From: Gigaspora margarita
Lineage: Eukaryota > Glomeromycota > Glomeromycetes > Diversisporales > Gigasporaceae
DNA length: 64,000 nt
Assembly: GCA_009809945.1 (NCBI GenBank)
Contig: WTPW01000320.1
Coordinates: 221,444-285,443, forward strand
Reading direction: 5' to 3'
Positions 47,452-60,296 of this stretch are shown piece after piece (positions within the stretch are counted from its first letter, which is position 1; every line of letters starts with the position of its first letter). Both the position numbers and the translations under genes were made by a program. A model generated the notes under the pieces. It was not told the origin of the DNA and searched no databases. It saw only the letters and a list, made by a program, of their open reading frames with translations.

Positions 47452-48833
47452 ATTATATAATCTTTATTTATATTTCCCACCAAATTTTTTTTAATAAATA
47501 TCAAATTTTGATTTATTCATCAAAGCTAATAACAAATAAGTAATCTCTTAGTAAAAAATATGAAAATATATCTTTTTGTAAAGTTACTCTGACTAAAATT
47601 TATATTCTGTGCCATTAATCCAGTAAAATTAATCATGATAGTAATGACTAGTAAGCCACGTTGGGATAACTGCTTGAAAACTCTCTAATGCTAAATAAAT
47701 ATGTACTAATAATTAAATCATTATATTAATACAGATAAATAAACCTAAATAAGATAATAAGTATTAGCGACCTTAAATATCATAAAAAAATTTTTTCCAA
47801 ATAAAAAAATAAAACAAAAACATCAATTTATTAAATGATCTATGTACTAAAAAATGTTTTTTTTTTGATTTTCTTCATTACATTTATAATTTACTGGCCC
47901 TTTACACATGCATTTTGGTGAAGCTCCCCTCTTATGCACCTAATAGAACATTTTTGAATTAATAAGTTGTTAACCTGAGAAGAATCAAATGAAAGTAGTC
48001 AAAATAATTGCACATATTCAACAAAGTGGTAATTTATAAGGAGAAGTTCATTTTTTACATTTCTCATACCATTTGATTTGTAAAAACCTCAGCAACAGTT
48101 TTGTCTTAAGAAACAATATGTATTGGGTTTAAGGATTTGGGCAAAATTTTTAAAAATGCAATTTCGTAAGTTTGTGTAATTTGTGAAAATCATGATAAAA
48201 TTTTAGATGTGACAAATTGTGTGACTGTTATTCAGATAAATTATTATATATCTTGGGTAGCTATATAATGATAATTTCTACCTGGTCCAATCTCTAGATA
48301 AAATGCTTGATTTTTTATTTGTTAAATTTTGACACTATGGAGGATAATAATAAATAGTAGTCACAAAAAAATATCTAGACTATGTGATTATTAAAGATCT
48401 GTCAATCATTATATATTGATCCAAATAACTACAATTATAATCAATTTATAGATATATAATAATCTATATAGAAAATAATATATATAGATTATAGATATAT
48501 ATTGATTTTTAACTATTTAATTGAGATATAACACTATTTTTTAATTGATACAAAATGATTAACTGCTATATATTGATCAATATATGTTTAAAAAATTTTC
48601 TGATGTACTATGTTCCTTTAGCAATTATTTATGTTTTATTTTAATAGTCATATCTAAAATATGTAACAGGTTAAGTATATGTATCTGGTAGCATGTATAA
48701 ATTTTATTTATATTTAATTAAATAACTTAGATTTACACTAAAGTAGAGCTACAGAAAAATTTGAATATCAAATTACAAAATTTTATTTGAATATTGCAAA
48801 TATTGGAAAAATTTGAATAAAGCTTTTTAATAT
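47452..48833. other. AT-rich stretch, no gene seen
   Basis: No convincing frame, RNA or repeat pair. Many TATA/ATAT words, for example around 48430-48500. Confidence 0.6.
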
Positions 48834-49353
48834 TTAAGGATAGAGTACATGTAGATCAATTTGTCATATGATTTGCATGTCCGATTAAAATTTTTATAAA
48901 AAATTGGAAGATGTAAATAATAAAACTTTTTATAATTATATACAATTTTTATTTAAAATATCATAATATATATATTAAATTATACTTTTTGTAATGGTAT
49001 AAATTTTAATAATTAAAACATATAATAAAAATAGACTTTTATATATTGTAAAGTTTTCTGTAGTGGGTTCAAATTTTTGTAGTTACACAAAATTATTGGT
49101 TTTGATTGGTCTATATCACATGATTATCATATGATAAAAATGATATCTGATCTTTAAATACATGTTTCTCATTAAATATTTAACCAATTTTAATAATTTT
49201 ACTAGTAATAGAATCAGAAAAGCCTATTCTACAAACTTTAATTTAGAAGTAAAATAATTAACTTAATAAAATTTTTTAAAATACTGTAGTAAAAATAAAA
49301 AAATTGACTATTGAGATCATATGAAAAATGATCTGCATGTACTCTACCCTTAA
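48834..49353. mobile_element. piggyBac-like MITE copy 2, 520 bp, TTAA-flanked
   Basis: TTAA at 48834-48837 and 49350-49353. Ends GGATAGAGTACATGTAGATC and, inverted, GGGTAGAGTACATGCAGATC, then TCATATGAT on each side. Same family as 47075-47451 with a longer and different interior. Confidence 0.78.
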
Positions 49354-49772
49354 AATTGCAAAAAAAAAATTTCTATTAATATTTATTATTTGCATTGATT
49401 GAAGTACAACATATTTATATTTTTAATGAATATTTGCTAGCAATTATATTGTTATTACTTTTTTATAAAAGCAAATACATTAAAAATATATAAATTTTTG
49501 CATTATAATATTATTGCATTTATTTACTATTATTTTTTTATCCAATTTAAATCTTTATTAGTCAATAATACACTTTATACCAAGTCTTACATTCCAGGTT
49601 CAAGTGCATTTTGAGATATTGAACCTGAAGAGATAGACAATTGAATTAATAAGTTCTTCAAAGATAGATAAGATTTTTGTGTACTGTGATAATGTTTTTT
49701 CTACTAAATTTTTTTTGCTTTTAGATTGGTTTTATCACTGGTGTCTTTATTGGTATCATTGTTAGTATTATT
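49354..49772. other. AT-rich stretch, no gene seen
   Basis: Nothing recognised. From about 49730 the plus strand becomes a degenerate repeat of GGTGTTATT-like words that continues past the next MITE to about 50170. Confidence 0.55.
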
Positions 49773-49780
49773 GGTGTTAT

Positions 49781-50076
49781 AGGACCCCAGACATCTAGTA
49801 TAGAGGTCATACTTGAAATTTTTTAGCAAAAACACCTAAAATTTAAGAAGCAAAAAAACAGTTTTGGGCAATTATCTTGGCATCCAGTAGTCCAATTTGA
49901 ATGAACTTTTTTTAAAATAAAGCTCTCAGTGAGGCGCATCTAACAAAAAAAGTTTATTCAATTCTGATTACTAGATTAGAAGTTATTAAAGTAAATAGAT
50001 TTTGTCATTTTTAGCAAAATAGGTCAAAATTGGCCAAAATCTAGTTATGACCTATATGAGAGATGTCTGGGGTCCT
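49781..50076. mobile_element. hAT-like MITE, AGGACCCCAGACATCT type, 296 bp
   Basis: Left end AGGACCCCAGACATCTAGTA and inverted right end AGGACCCCAGACATCTCTCA, each followed within a few bases by AGGTCATA. A perfect 8-bp flank GGTGTTAT lies at 49773-49780 and 50077-50084. The interior (49893-49965) carries a variant of the module shared with the fold-back at 5 kb and the element at 57 kb. Confidence 0.93.
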
Positions 50077-50084
50077 GGTGTTAT

Positions 50085-50882
50085 TGTTAATGTTATCATA
50101 TTGGTGTCATTATGTTCATGTTATCACATTGGTGTTATATTGTTGTTGGTGTTATGTTATTATTGGTGTTATATTATAGTTGCTAGTGTTGTAGTTTCTT
50201 GAAGTTCTTGGAAATATTTTTTTGTTTTTTTCTTTTTGTTATTGTATTTACTTGGCTTGTTTAGGTTTGTAAATGTGGAATTATAGCACTTGAAATTTTG
50301 ACCAATAAATTACCAAAAAGTGACTTTAATAAGTTATTTTCTTTCTCTTTTTTTTTTCTCTTCTTCTTCTAATATTTATTCTTTTTTTTATATGTCTTGA
50401 ATTCTTTTATTAGTTTAAAAGTGGATTTGTTTATTTACAGTTTAGATGAGTTTTTGTATCAGGTCTTGGATTCTTTGTTAGTTTAAAAGCAGGTAAATTT
50501 TTTATGTTGCTATGTTTATAAGTTTTTTTTCTCTAGATATTTACTACCATTCTTTTTCTTTTTAGTTTTTTTGTGGATATTGGAATCTTTTTAGTCATTG
50601 GAGTTGTCACTAGAGTTGTTGCTAGAGTTGTTGCTAGAGCTATTATTGGAGTCATTATTGAAATTGTTAGAGGTTTAGGTTGTTGGTGTTGCTCTTTGGA
50701 TAAGTGGGTCTTGCACACTTCAGATCTGTCTTTTGTCATTTGTTGATTCCAGTTTTATTTATTGTGTCACTTGGTCTTGGGTAATACTTTATTATTACTT
50801 TGTTGGTGCTGCTTGAATACAATATCATTGAGTGGTGCAGTTTTCTTTGTCCTATAATATCATTTTAATAAAGACTGTTGTA

Positions 50883-50923
<41 letters not shown>

Positions 50924-50929
50924 AATATA
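50085..50929. other. Low-complexity region and (TA)n microsatellite
   Basis: A degenerate GGTGTTATT repeat runs to about 50170, then T-rich sequence. Degenerate GTTGCTAGAG words lie near 50605-50645. A (TA)n run occupies 50887-50921, just before the LINE 2 fragment. No gene recognised. Confidence 0.6.
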
Positions 50930-52269
50930 AATTTATTATGTTTATTATATCCTTTCAAATTTCTTGGATGCTGGTTTACTCTTAATAACAAATATACACA
51001 ACAAATCAAATTTATCTGAGCTGAGGCTTCATATCTTATACAAACAGCTAATACTAATCAAATCACAGACAAACAAATTATCTATATTATTAATACTATT
51101 AAATTTCTACTTTAGAATATCAATTATATAATATAGTTCTTCTATACTCTATCTGCACAAAAATTTTATTCCAATATTTATCTGTTGCTAAATATAAATC
51201 ACATTTATCAAGATTTATACCCAATAGTACTATGCTTAACCCACACTTGTACAATATATATAATATATAGTATATACAACTTCAACATCATATTTATAAC
51301 TTTTTTACATGAATTATGATCCTAATTTATTAGATATCTCTACTTGCATTAGATTACAACAATTTCAAAACAACTTATAATCAACAACTAATATACTACA
51401 ACACTTTTCCCTAATATTAATGGACCTAATAGATTAACTACTACTTTTAAAATTACTTTTTTGCTAAAAAAACTGAAATTAATATTATAGCAAATTCAAA
51501 TATTATTTGGTCCAAAGCTATTAATAGTAGGAACCTTCTACTTGAACAAATTCTTCAATATTATCCCAAATACAAAACCTTTAAGCAACAACTCTATCAC
51601 AAACAAATTCTTTATTTAGAACAAATTTGTTCTGCAGATAATCAAACTCTTCTTTTATAAAAACACTTTTCACCTAGAGTGCACCATTTACCTACTAGGA
51701 AACAACCATATGGTTTACCTTTTTGGAAGAAACTATTATTGAAAACAATACCTACTATTCAATTTTAAGCAATTACCAACCCCAGAGCATTAATGCATTT
51801 GCTTATTATACTTGCTATATATCTTTAAAACCCAATTATGGTTTCTTACTTATCTTAACAAAGGTATAATTATTAGTAAAGCTCATAGATACTTCAAGCA
51901 CTCAAATACTATATCAATTACACATTGGACTGCCAATATCAACACTTCACAAACCCAATTATATCCACTCTCTCCTATTTTTGTATGCCTTGCTCAGGCT
52001 GCAATTTTAATACTATTCACATCCTTCTGCATATACAATTAAAATATCAGCTACATTATCTATACTTTTTTATAGCAGAATTCTACCAAACAAGCAGCTT
52101 AACCTTAATACAAACTATATAGCCTTATCCTTTCTACTGCTATTAAACATCCTCTTACTATTTCTATATACCCAACCTTAAATATTACTAACTATTTAGC
52201 TTCTGATCTTTTCTTATCCAATTAAACTTCTCAATTATTACAATCTATTGTCCAAAACAATCATAAACA

Positions 52270-52760
52270 TATATCTTTTATCTTTTATACAGATGGTTCT
52301 GTTAAAAACATCTGCACTGACCAATGTTCTATAGGTATTGGCTGGGTACAACTTTATAACATTCAAATCATATATGAATTATTAGCCCAACTTAAACACT
52401 GGCCCTCTTTTTATAACACTGAACTAATTTTAATCTTATCTGTTATTGCTACTGTGCTACAGAATTCTAGTATTCAGATCTTTATTAATTTACAATCTGT
52501 TATATCCAAATACACCAAACTTATACATTTTAACCCAAATTCTTTTCAAAAAATTTAAATTTACTATATGGCCTATATGGCATATACTCTTCAATATTAT
52601 GCAATCCCTTAATAATCAATAACTTTACAAAAAGTTCAAGCTCATTCTGATATCCTTTTAATAATCATGCTGATTGACTAGCCAATCGACATACTTCTGC
52701 TTCTTTTCTTAATTTTAACTATACCAGCTTATATATTTCTTTTCATACTCTATATTGAGA
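52270..52760 (+). pseudogene. LINE 2 RNase H domain
   Basis: FIFYTDGSVKN near 52285, GIGWVQLYN, YNTELILILSVI near 52420 and NHADWLANRH near 52665 are the DG/S, Glu and final Asp regions of LINE RNase H. The last motif carries a stop at its Trp (TGA), and more stops follow. Confidence 0.85.
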
Positions 52761-53585
52761 AAATACCCAAGCCTTACAATATACATAAAAATTTATTAAA
52801 AATATTTGCAAAGCTCATATCATGGCCTTATAGTCCTCTTAGCAACATACCAATGAATGATCTTATTTTACTTACTATTTTGACTAGAACTCTACTTGGC
52901 TGACTTTAACAATAATCAAAAAGCTTCAAATAACATTACCAACTTCAACTTAGTAACCTTAAAGCTTTTAAAATTAAGTTATTCTTAAATGAACTACTTT
53001 ATATTTCTATTTTTACTCAATTTATTCTAATCTATTTCCAAATACCAACTACTTTATATATAATACTCCTAATTCTCTTAACTACTAGCTTTTTTGTCCT
53101 TATACAAACAATATTAATCAGATTATCCTTATTGCTATTACTAATACCTAGGGGTTAGTAAAATTACAGGGGACAACTTATAGTTATACAAGTTAATTAG
53201 TAGTCAAAATCTGTTATCAATATATAAATCATATAGCTATATATATATTATCGCTCAAATTGCTCAGTGTTAATTAACAAAAAATTTTTTTGAAGTAATC
53301 TACCTGCCTAGATTTTTTTTTGAAACTTGAAATATGTGTAATAACTAGCCAAATATTTAAAGATTTTGTAACTATTTTTTTTGAAATAAAAAATTGAATC
53401 ATATACTTATATACAATATTTATATACTGTTTATATAGAAAATGAAGCAATAGAAATTTAATAAATAATATATGGTTAGATTATTGCTATTGAAATATTA
53501 CTAACTAAAAAATCTATAAATAGTTTAAAAAACAAAATAAATAAATATCATTTTTGAACAGTGCTAGTACACGTACTAAAGAATA

Positions 53586-54194
53586 AGGACCCCGAACAAT
53601 CTATATGAGGTCATATTTGAAAAATCACTAATAGAAGGCCTTTTTTAAAAAAGATTATATTTGAAAAGTACATATTGGATCAAAAGGTTATTTTAAAAAA
53701 CAGCTAATAGACAAAAAGGGTATATTTTAAAGAATACTAATAGGTAAGTTTTTACAAATATTATATTTGAAATGTGGTAATAGAAATAGTAAGAGATATG
53801 AAAATAGTAAGAAACAGGTCTGAGAGGTTTTTTTAGAGAGCATGGATTATGTTTTTTTTAGAGAGCATTGGTTAGGTTTTTTTTATTTATTTGTTAGAGA
53901 GTGTTGGTTCTGGTTTTTTTTTGTTTTATTTATTTTTTTTTTATTTTTTTTATTTTTTATTTTTTTTTTTATTTTTTAGAGAGCGTTGGGGNNNNNNNNN
54001 NNNNNNNNNNNNNAGAGAGTGTTAGTTTGAAAAATATTTTTTAAAAGCTTAGATTTCAAGAAAAGCTAACTGACTCCAAACATATTAACTAATTATTTAA
54101 AATATAGCTAATATATACCAAACTAAAACTGCTAACCAAAAAAATTGTTACTATGATGCTCAAATATAACCTCACATAGATTGTTTGGGGTCCT
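53586..54194. mobile_element. hAT-like MITE, AGGACCCCGAACAATCT type, 609 bp
   Basis: Ends AGGACCCCGAACAATCTATA and, inverted, AGGACCCCAAACAATCTATG, followed by GAGGT and ATATTTGA. The 8-bp flanks are AAAGAATA (53578-53585) and AAAAAATA (54195-54202). The middle has a repeated AGAGAGYRTTGG word spaced by T-rich tracts and a gap of 22 N (53992-54013), so the true length is unknown. Confidence 0.9.
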
Positions 54195-54549
54195 AAAAAA
54201 TACATTTGATAGATGGGTTAAATTGACACTTTACACTTTATCATTTATTTTAAATCATATTCAATTTTTGCCTTTACTAGGATCTACTATCTTTTATTTA
54301 ATTAAGCCACCTAATGAAAGTTCAAAACTTGAATTGGTTATAAAATAAATATATATTGATATTATAATTTGTTTTTTATTTTCACTTCTATTTCACTCTA
54401 AGAGGCAATTTCTACTTCTAATCATGTTCTGATATATAGGTTATATAGAAATTAAAAATTGAACAATGCTATAATATTGCTTTTTATCTTGCTTAATAAA
54501 GTAATAGTATAATTAAATTGACTAGCTAAAATAACAATAAAATTAAATA

Positions 54550-54723
54550 CAGTTAGACCTTCCTAAATGCAAGTCATTGGGCCAAACTTTTGATGGCTTG
54601 CATTTAGAGAACAATAAGAAAAATTGCATTTATAGAGGTTAGAAATATATTTGGGCCAGAATTTAAAGTTGCATTTAAAGAGGTATTGCATTTAGGGGGG
54701 TTGCATTTAGGAAGGTCTGACTG
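54550..54723. mobile_element. Tc1/mariner-like MITE, 174 bp
   Basis: Ends CAGTTAGACCTTCCTAAATG and, inverted, CAGTCAGACCTTCCTAAATG. TA precedes the left end; CA follows the right, probably a mutated TA. Several TTGCATTTA words are repeated inside. Confidence 0.85.
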
Positions 54724-55942
54724 CAAAATTCATACTTTATTTCTGAATAAGTCTTTTTAACTATTGTATAAAGATTTATAATTTACTTTACTATATCATA
54801 TATCATTCATTATATTTGCTTGTTATTTGTTATACAATTTCTATTGCAATTTCAAGATGAGTGTGTAAAATTGATTTTATTAATTGATTATATAAATATG
54901 CAATATACCTAGCACTATTGACACAATGCTGAGCACTAATACTAATGCCAATACTTGTACCAGTGCCAATATAAGGCCCATGCTAGTGGCCTAAAATTTA
55001 AAATCAAGTAATGCCCATGCCTTAAATGCTCTCTTTTTGTATAGGTATATGCCAAGTTTGCAAAATCCTAATAAAACCCCATTATTCATATCAAGAAATT
55101 CATTATAAACACCCTTAACCAAACAAATAAATTGTTTAAAATAAAAAATAACTCTATATAACCTAACAACTAATTTTATTGCACTTATATTTTCTGATTC
55201 CCCCTGCTATGATTTTTAGAAATTGCATTTTGGCTAATATTTTTTAGAACTACAGTTGATTGTATTTAAATAAGTTCTAAAATATATGATTTTAAAACAA
55301 AAAATAAAATAAATAAAATAGAATGAGTATGGTATACTAAAGTTTAAATATATATACAATACTATATTAATTAAAAAAGTTATTAAATCTGCTGTATAAA
55401 ATTTCTGAATAAAACCTGAAATAATTTTATTAACTGTAGGTAGCTTTTCTTTAAACCCAAGATGCATACTATAAATAAATATATGTGCTTGAAATTTTTT
55501 AATTTGCAATAGAAAGCTTTTTTACAATTTATCAAGATGTTTTGGTTTAGATACTGACTCTTTAAATTTGTATAGTACAGTAGAAAATTTAAAAATAAAG
55601 CAATTTTAATTCTCAATGATTTCAATTATTTTCAGAAATTAGTATTTGATCTCTGTGAATGTAAAAATATACTCAATATCTATATAAACTTACCAGACAA
55701 TATAAATTGAGTATAGTAACAACATGTTTTGAATCTGTGACTAATTAATACTATCAAAAGTTTATTAGTATAGCATTGTGATTTTTTTTTATTTAAGTCT
55801 AAATAATTGTTATACAAAATTATAAAGACATTTTTATTGGCTATATATTATAATAAGTTGTCCTCTAGTAATTTTACTAACCTCTAGTTAATACTATCAA
55901 CTCTACAAATCTAGATCTCCCTTTAATTACTATATCCCAACT

Positions 55943-56180
55943 ATACATGAGGACGAAAGCATTTCAGGTTTGAAAACCTGAAATTAAAATTTGAAGACGA
56001 AATTGTTTTTGACCTATTTTACTTAAAAGACGAAATTATTTGATACTTTTTTTGAATAGACAAAATTATAAGGAACATATCTATATAAATTTTATTTGCT
56101 CTTCCTTATAAAAAATTTTAATTTTCTCTAATGAAGACGAAATAGGCCTTTTTTAAAAATCAATTTCGGTGGTATCACTA
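55943..56180. mobile_element. Small insertion with 9-bp flanks in LINE 2, 238 bp
   Basis: The 9-bp ATCCCAACT occurs at 55934-55942 and 56181-56189, fitting a target duplication of Mutator-like size. No clear terminal inverted repeats. GACGAAA occurs four times inside, and CAGGTTTGAAAACCTG is a palindrome near the left end. Confidence 0.6.
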
Positions 56181-56744
56181 ATCCCAACTTATTCAGACTA
56201 TTTATTACTATTCAGCCTTTTATTTATTACCAGTCTTACTTCCTTATATTATATTCAAACTACACTTAAAGGTTTAATCTCTTCTTACCTTATTCAATAT
56301 CTTAGACTCTTTAATTTACTTCTAAATTAGCTTCACAAATTATAATAAAAATTCTTCTTCAAATTTCTGATATGAACAATTATAGAAACCTTACTGTTCC
56401 CAATTTACTCTATAGCAAAAAACCAATAATATAATCTACTCTTCTTCTACTCATACTTCTACTATATCACAAACTAAAAGGGCAACTATCTTTATAAAGA
56501 ATATTTACATATAGCTGCCCTTGTGGGCAACCTGATTAATTTCATATTAATTTAAACTTATGTTTACCTATTGGTATAGCTTTTAAGGATATTAGTTCTT
56601 GTGCTGTCCATTGGGTTAAATATAGTGTTCCTATAAACTTTATTTTAACTTTATCAAACTAGGTAAGTCTTGACCACTCTAGTAGATTTAGGTTGCAAAA
56701 AAATTAGTCTAAACTTTAATACTTGCATGTAATTTAAATTTACT

Positions 56745-56923
56745 AGGACCGCGAAATATATATAGATAGGTTAGGTTAGTTATAAAATTACTATAAATAG
56801 AAAGATCTGCAAAAAACACCTCAAAATAAGCAAAAAATTACTAAAAATAGAAAAGATCTGCATAAAAACCTCCAAAAATAAGCAAACTAATACCTGACCT
56901 ATCTATATATATTTCGGGGTCCT
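56745..56923. mobile_element. hAT-like MITE, AGGACCCC family copy 3, 179 bp
   Basis: Ends AGGACCGCGAAATATATATA and, inverted, AGGACCCCGAAATATATATA. The 8-bp flanks AATTTACT (56737-56744) and AGTATACT (56924-56931) share six bases. Interior blocks AAAAATAGAAAAGATCTGCA match the other copies, in opposite orientation to copies 1 and 2. Confidence 0.88.
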
Positions 56924-57059
56924 AGTATACTCTATATAGTAGCTTTTCTAAATTACTAATAAAGATATAAGCAAGGGCTCATCTTAATACCAAAAAACTT
57001 ATATTTATTATATAATAAAAATTAATTGATAATCCGCCTATCAACTGGAGAATAGGCGA

Positions 57060-57828
57060 AATGCGGCGTCTTTCATCTAAATTTTTTTTCTTACTAAGTT
57101 AACAATACATGTCCACTAATTAAAAGTTGTAGAGCTCGTCGAGACGCATCTAACAGTGGTTAGATCATCCAAATCAGCCCAGTGGATGGCGAGATATCGT
57201 CGAAAAACGATTGGCTGACTATATAAAAATCTGTGACGGAAATCTCATATGAAAATCACTATAGGCAAAATGTGGCATGCTTCCATCTAAATCTTTTTTT
57301 CTTACTAAGTTAACGATACATGCCCACTAATTGAAAGTTGTAGAGCTCGTCGAGATGCATCTAACGACGGTTAGATCATCCAAATCGGCCTAATGGATGG
57401 CGAGATATCGTCGAAAAACGATTGGCCGACTATATAAAAAATCCGTGACGGAGATTACATATGAAAATTGCTATAGGCGAAATGTGGNGNGCTTCCATCT
57501 AAAACTTTTTTTCTTACTAAGTTAACGATGCTTGTCCACTAATTGAAAGTTGTAGAGATCGTCGAGACGCATCTAACGGTGGTTAGATCATCCAAATCGG
57601 CCCAGTGGATGGCGAGATACCGTCGAAAAATGATTGGCCGACTATATAAAATCTCTATGTAAACAATGTTTTGTTTACATAGAGATTTTATATAGTCGGC
57701 CAATCGTTTTTCGACAATATCTCACCATCCACTGGGCCGATTTGGATGATCTAACCACCGTTAGATGCGTCTCGATGAGCTCTACAACTTTTAATTAGCG
57801 GGCATGTATCGTTAACTTAGGCCACTAC
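57060..57828. repeat. Module array, left end: three direct and one inverted ~211-bp unit
   Basis: The word AAAGTTGTAGAG starts units at 57123, 57334 and 57546, spaced 211 and 212 bases. Each unit has GAGACGCATCTAAC, TTAGATCATCCAAATC and GATATCGTCGAAAAACGATT. After the palindrome at 57633-57690 a fourth copy runs in reverse to 57828. Two N lie at 57488 and 57490. Confidence 0.92.
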
Positions 57829-58154
57829 AATTTAATTTTCTGTTTAACATAATATTAGAGTAGCTTATGATAGTAGAAGGAGGGTATTAAAAAAACACAA
57901 ATAATAAAATAAAGCAATTCTATTGGCTGTAAAAAATATAAAAATACAATCTTAATTGGTTAATATTATGTGTATTTTTCACACTAATGCCCTGTCTTAC
58001 TATTTGTTTTTCATGACTACCTTTATTATAATTTCCCACAAAATCATATCATGACTAGGAATCTTCCATGGGAAGATTCCTGGTCACAAATAATCATGTG
58101 AAAATTATAATGAAGGTAGGCATGAACAATATAAGTCAGAGTATTACTTATGTG

Positions 58155-58261
58155 AGCTTAAAAATTACAGTAGAGATTCCCGATGATCATATGATGCAGA
58201 TGACCCTTCGGGCCATTTGTATCCTATGATTATCGGGAATCTCTGCTGTAATTTTTAAACT
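58155..58261. repeat. Fold-back, ~107 bp
   Basis: TTAAAAATTACAGTAGAGAT and the continuing TCCCGAT recur inverted at the right with few changes. A second, smaller hairpin (AGGAATCTTCC/GGAAGATTCCT) lies at about 58048-58077. No target duplication seen. Confidence 0.75.
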
Positions 58262-58317
58262 CCCAGGAAATTAATAATACAAATTTTCAAAAATAGAGGG
58301 AGGCTATATTAAAAAGA

Positions 58318-58625
58318 GAATCAAATTGGATTGGCCTAAGTACAAACTATCAGTTTAAAGTTTTATTAAGATAATTTGCATTAACAAAATACAACTATTA
58401 TAAAATGGCTAAGTACAAACTATAGACTTAATATTTTAAATAACAAAATGTGATTTAATAATAAACACAACCATTACTTTTCTTAAATACGTATATAAAA
58501 GTAGCGAACATTTTATTAAAAATTTTAGGCTTCTAAATATATAATATAAAATGATTATATATTCTTTAGAATCGATTCTAAATACAGAATCAATTTCAAA
58601 ATATTTAATTTCTTTTAATGATAAA
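58318..58625. repeat. Diverged fragment related to the 41855 hAT-like MITE
   Basis: TTAGAATCGATTCTAAATAC near 58563 and repeated GGCTAAGTACAAACTA words resemble the end and interior of 41855-42702. It lacks the second end. Confidence 0.45.
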
Positions 58626-58644
58626 TGTAGGTCGTAAAGTACTA

Positions 58645-58819
58645 CAGTATAACCCCGCAATAGTCACATACCAAAATTAGACATTTTATGTGCCTATTGT
58701 AAGATTGTGACTAATGCGAGCAAAAATTTATATATAGTATATATAGTTGAATAAAAGAATTTAGGTGACTATAGTGAGATTGTAACTAATGCGAATATGA
58801 CTATTGTGGGGTTATACTG
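58645..58819. mobile_element. Tc1/mariner-type MITE, CAGTATAACCCC family copy 1, 175 bp
   Basis: Ends CAGTATAACCCCGCAATAGT and, inverted, CAGTATAACCCCACAATAGT. TA on both sides (58643-58644, 58820-58821). Confidence 0.93.
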
Positions 58820-58917
58820 TATTTATATATCAAATAGATTTGATTAAGCTAAGTGAGTTATTTGTTATAAAGAAAAAAAATAAATCCATTACTAGATGTT
58901 TCGCATCCAATAACAGT

Positions 58918-59000
58918 GCATCTGGCTTTGAATTTAATGCACTCGCACTTGAGCCCCTTTGTGGTCCATGTTAGCACATTAAATTCAAGACCAGATGCTT
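58918..59000. repeat. Fold-back, ~83 bp
   Basis: GCATCTGGCTTTGAATTTAA and the inverse of GCATCTGGTCTTGAATTTAA form the arms around a GC-richer loop. Confidence 0.8.
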
Positions 59001-60296
59001 TTTTTAATTGTCATATAAAAACGATCACCCTGTGATCCTTTGGATCTTTCACTTGCCAAATAAAACTATTATTGGTTATTTTGTAAAATTTTTGCCATAA
59101 CAAACTTGCATTCCAAGTTATTTCTATCTTGTTTAGGCATGTACAGTTCTTCAGTTATTCCAATACAAAGATATTAAAGGTATTAGCTTGAATTTCAAGC
59201 TAAACTGAAGATCAGAATTTTTTAGAATATATTTTAGACATTCTTTATAATGAATTTTATATGTCACAAAGCCATACACTTGCGAATCAATAAAATGTTG
59301 AAGAAAACATGTAATACAAGACAATAAAGATCGATTTGAATATAATGAATTAAAAAAAAAGAAGTATGTAACAATAAAGAATTATCTTTATAAATATCAG
59401 TGAAAAAGATCAATGAAATATCAATGTGGCTATTAATTATTATTATTATTGTCATTGATAAAATGCACATTATTGTCATTATTTTGAATTACAATTCACA
59501 ATGATTTTTTTTTTAAAAAAAAAGGCAAATTCACTAACTAATAAATATAACATTATGAAAATAAATTAAAAATGCTGCAAAAATACATTCTAATTAATAT
59601 TCTAATATTTACTTTAGTACATATATAAGACCTTTAATAATTATTCTATGATAATAATATCAAAATCAATAAAAATTAAATATTCAGATTATTTAAATTT
59701 TTTATATTAGAATCAGCATTTCGATTAAAAATTACTAAGTTTTATTGGCAAAATTTTGCATTATTTTAATTTAAACATTTGAAACTTTTAAAATCATGTG
59801 ATTTGTTTGACTTGCTACAAATAGATGCCCTTAAAATTATTTGAGTCAGCCATGCCAATACCTATAATATAGAAAATATGACAATGCAAAAATTTCTATA
59901 CTGATATAATAATAACTCAGACTGCGAGATACGACTCTTTATAATATAAGAAATTTTGTATTTATAATAATAGCTATAGATAAACCAAAGCGGATAATAA
60001 ATCCAATATGAACTAAGATATTTGTTTTTATTAGAGTAGCATGATATGGTCTAGCAAGCTATCATTTAACAATGTTATTTAACTAAGAAAGAGCCATTTG
60101 TTGATTAATAGACACGTGCTAACAGATACTTTAGATTATCAAAAGAGTGCAAGTGATAATTTTCATACTATGACAATAGGAATTTTCTGTTCAAATTTAC
60201 GATGGATATATGCGGCATTATTGTTCACACTTTTTTTATTAAATCCATACACAATTTTATATATTATGATAAATTTATAACTAATAATATTATATA

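Larger units (their letters stand above)
53148..55888. mobile_element. Inverted-repeat element in LINE 2, 2741 bp
   Basis: Ends CTAGGGGTTAGTAAAATTAC and, inverted, ACTAGAGGTTAGTAAAATTA, each continuing with GGACAACTTAT after a few bases. TAATAC flanks both sides (53142-53147 and 55889-55894). Taking one copy away restores the LINE codons. Two MITEs lie inside. The rest (54203-54549, 54724-55850) is AT-rich with no recognised transposase. Superfamily undecided. Confidence 0.8.
50930..56690 (+). mobile_element. LINE 2, 5'-truncated 3' fragment, split by two insertions
   Basis: The first piece (50930-53147) opens with YPFKFLGCWFTLNNKYTQQI, the thumb start of a LINE reverse transcriptase, so everything upstream is missing. 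RNase H follows. After a 2.7-kb element (53148-55888) the frame resumes (ITNT then INSTNLDLPLITIS), to be cut again at 55943-56180. The tail has CPCGQPD and SSCAVHWVKYSV near 56520-56630. Stops are frequent. It is a different, more decayed copy than LINE 1. The 3' limit is a guess. Confidence 0.8.

Noticed and set aside
50533-50739. Thr-rich frame on the minus strand
   Set aside because: It comes from degenerate GTTGCTAGAG/GGTGTTATT repeats. No homology or gene context supports it.
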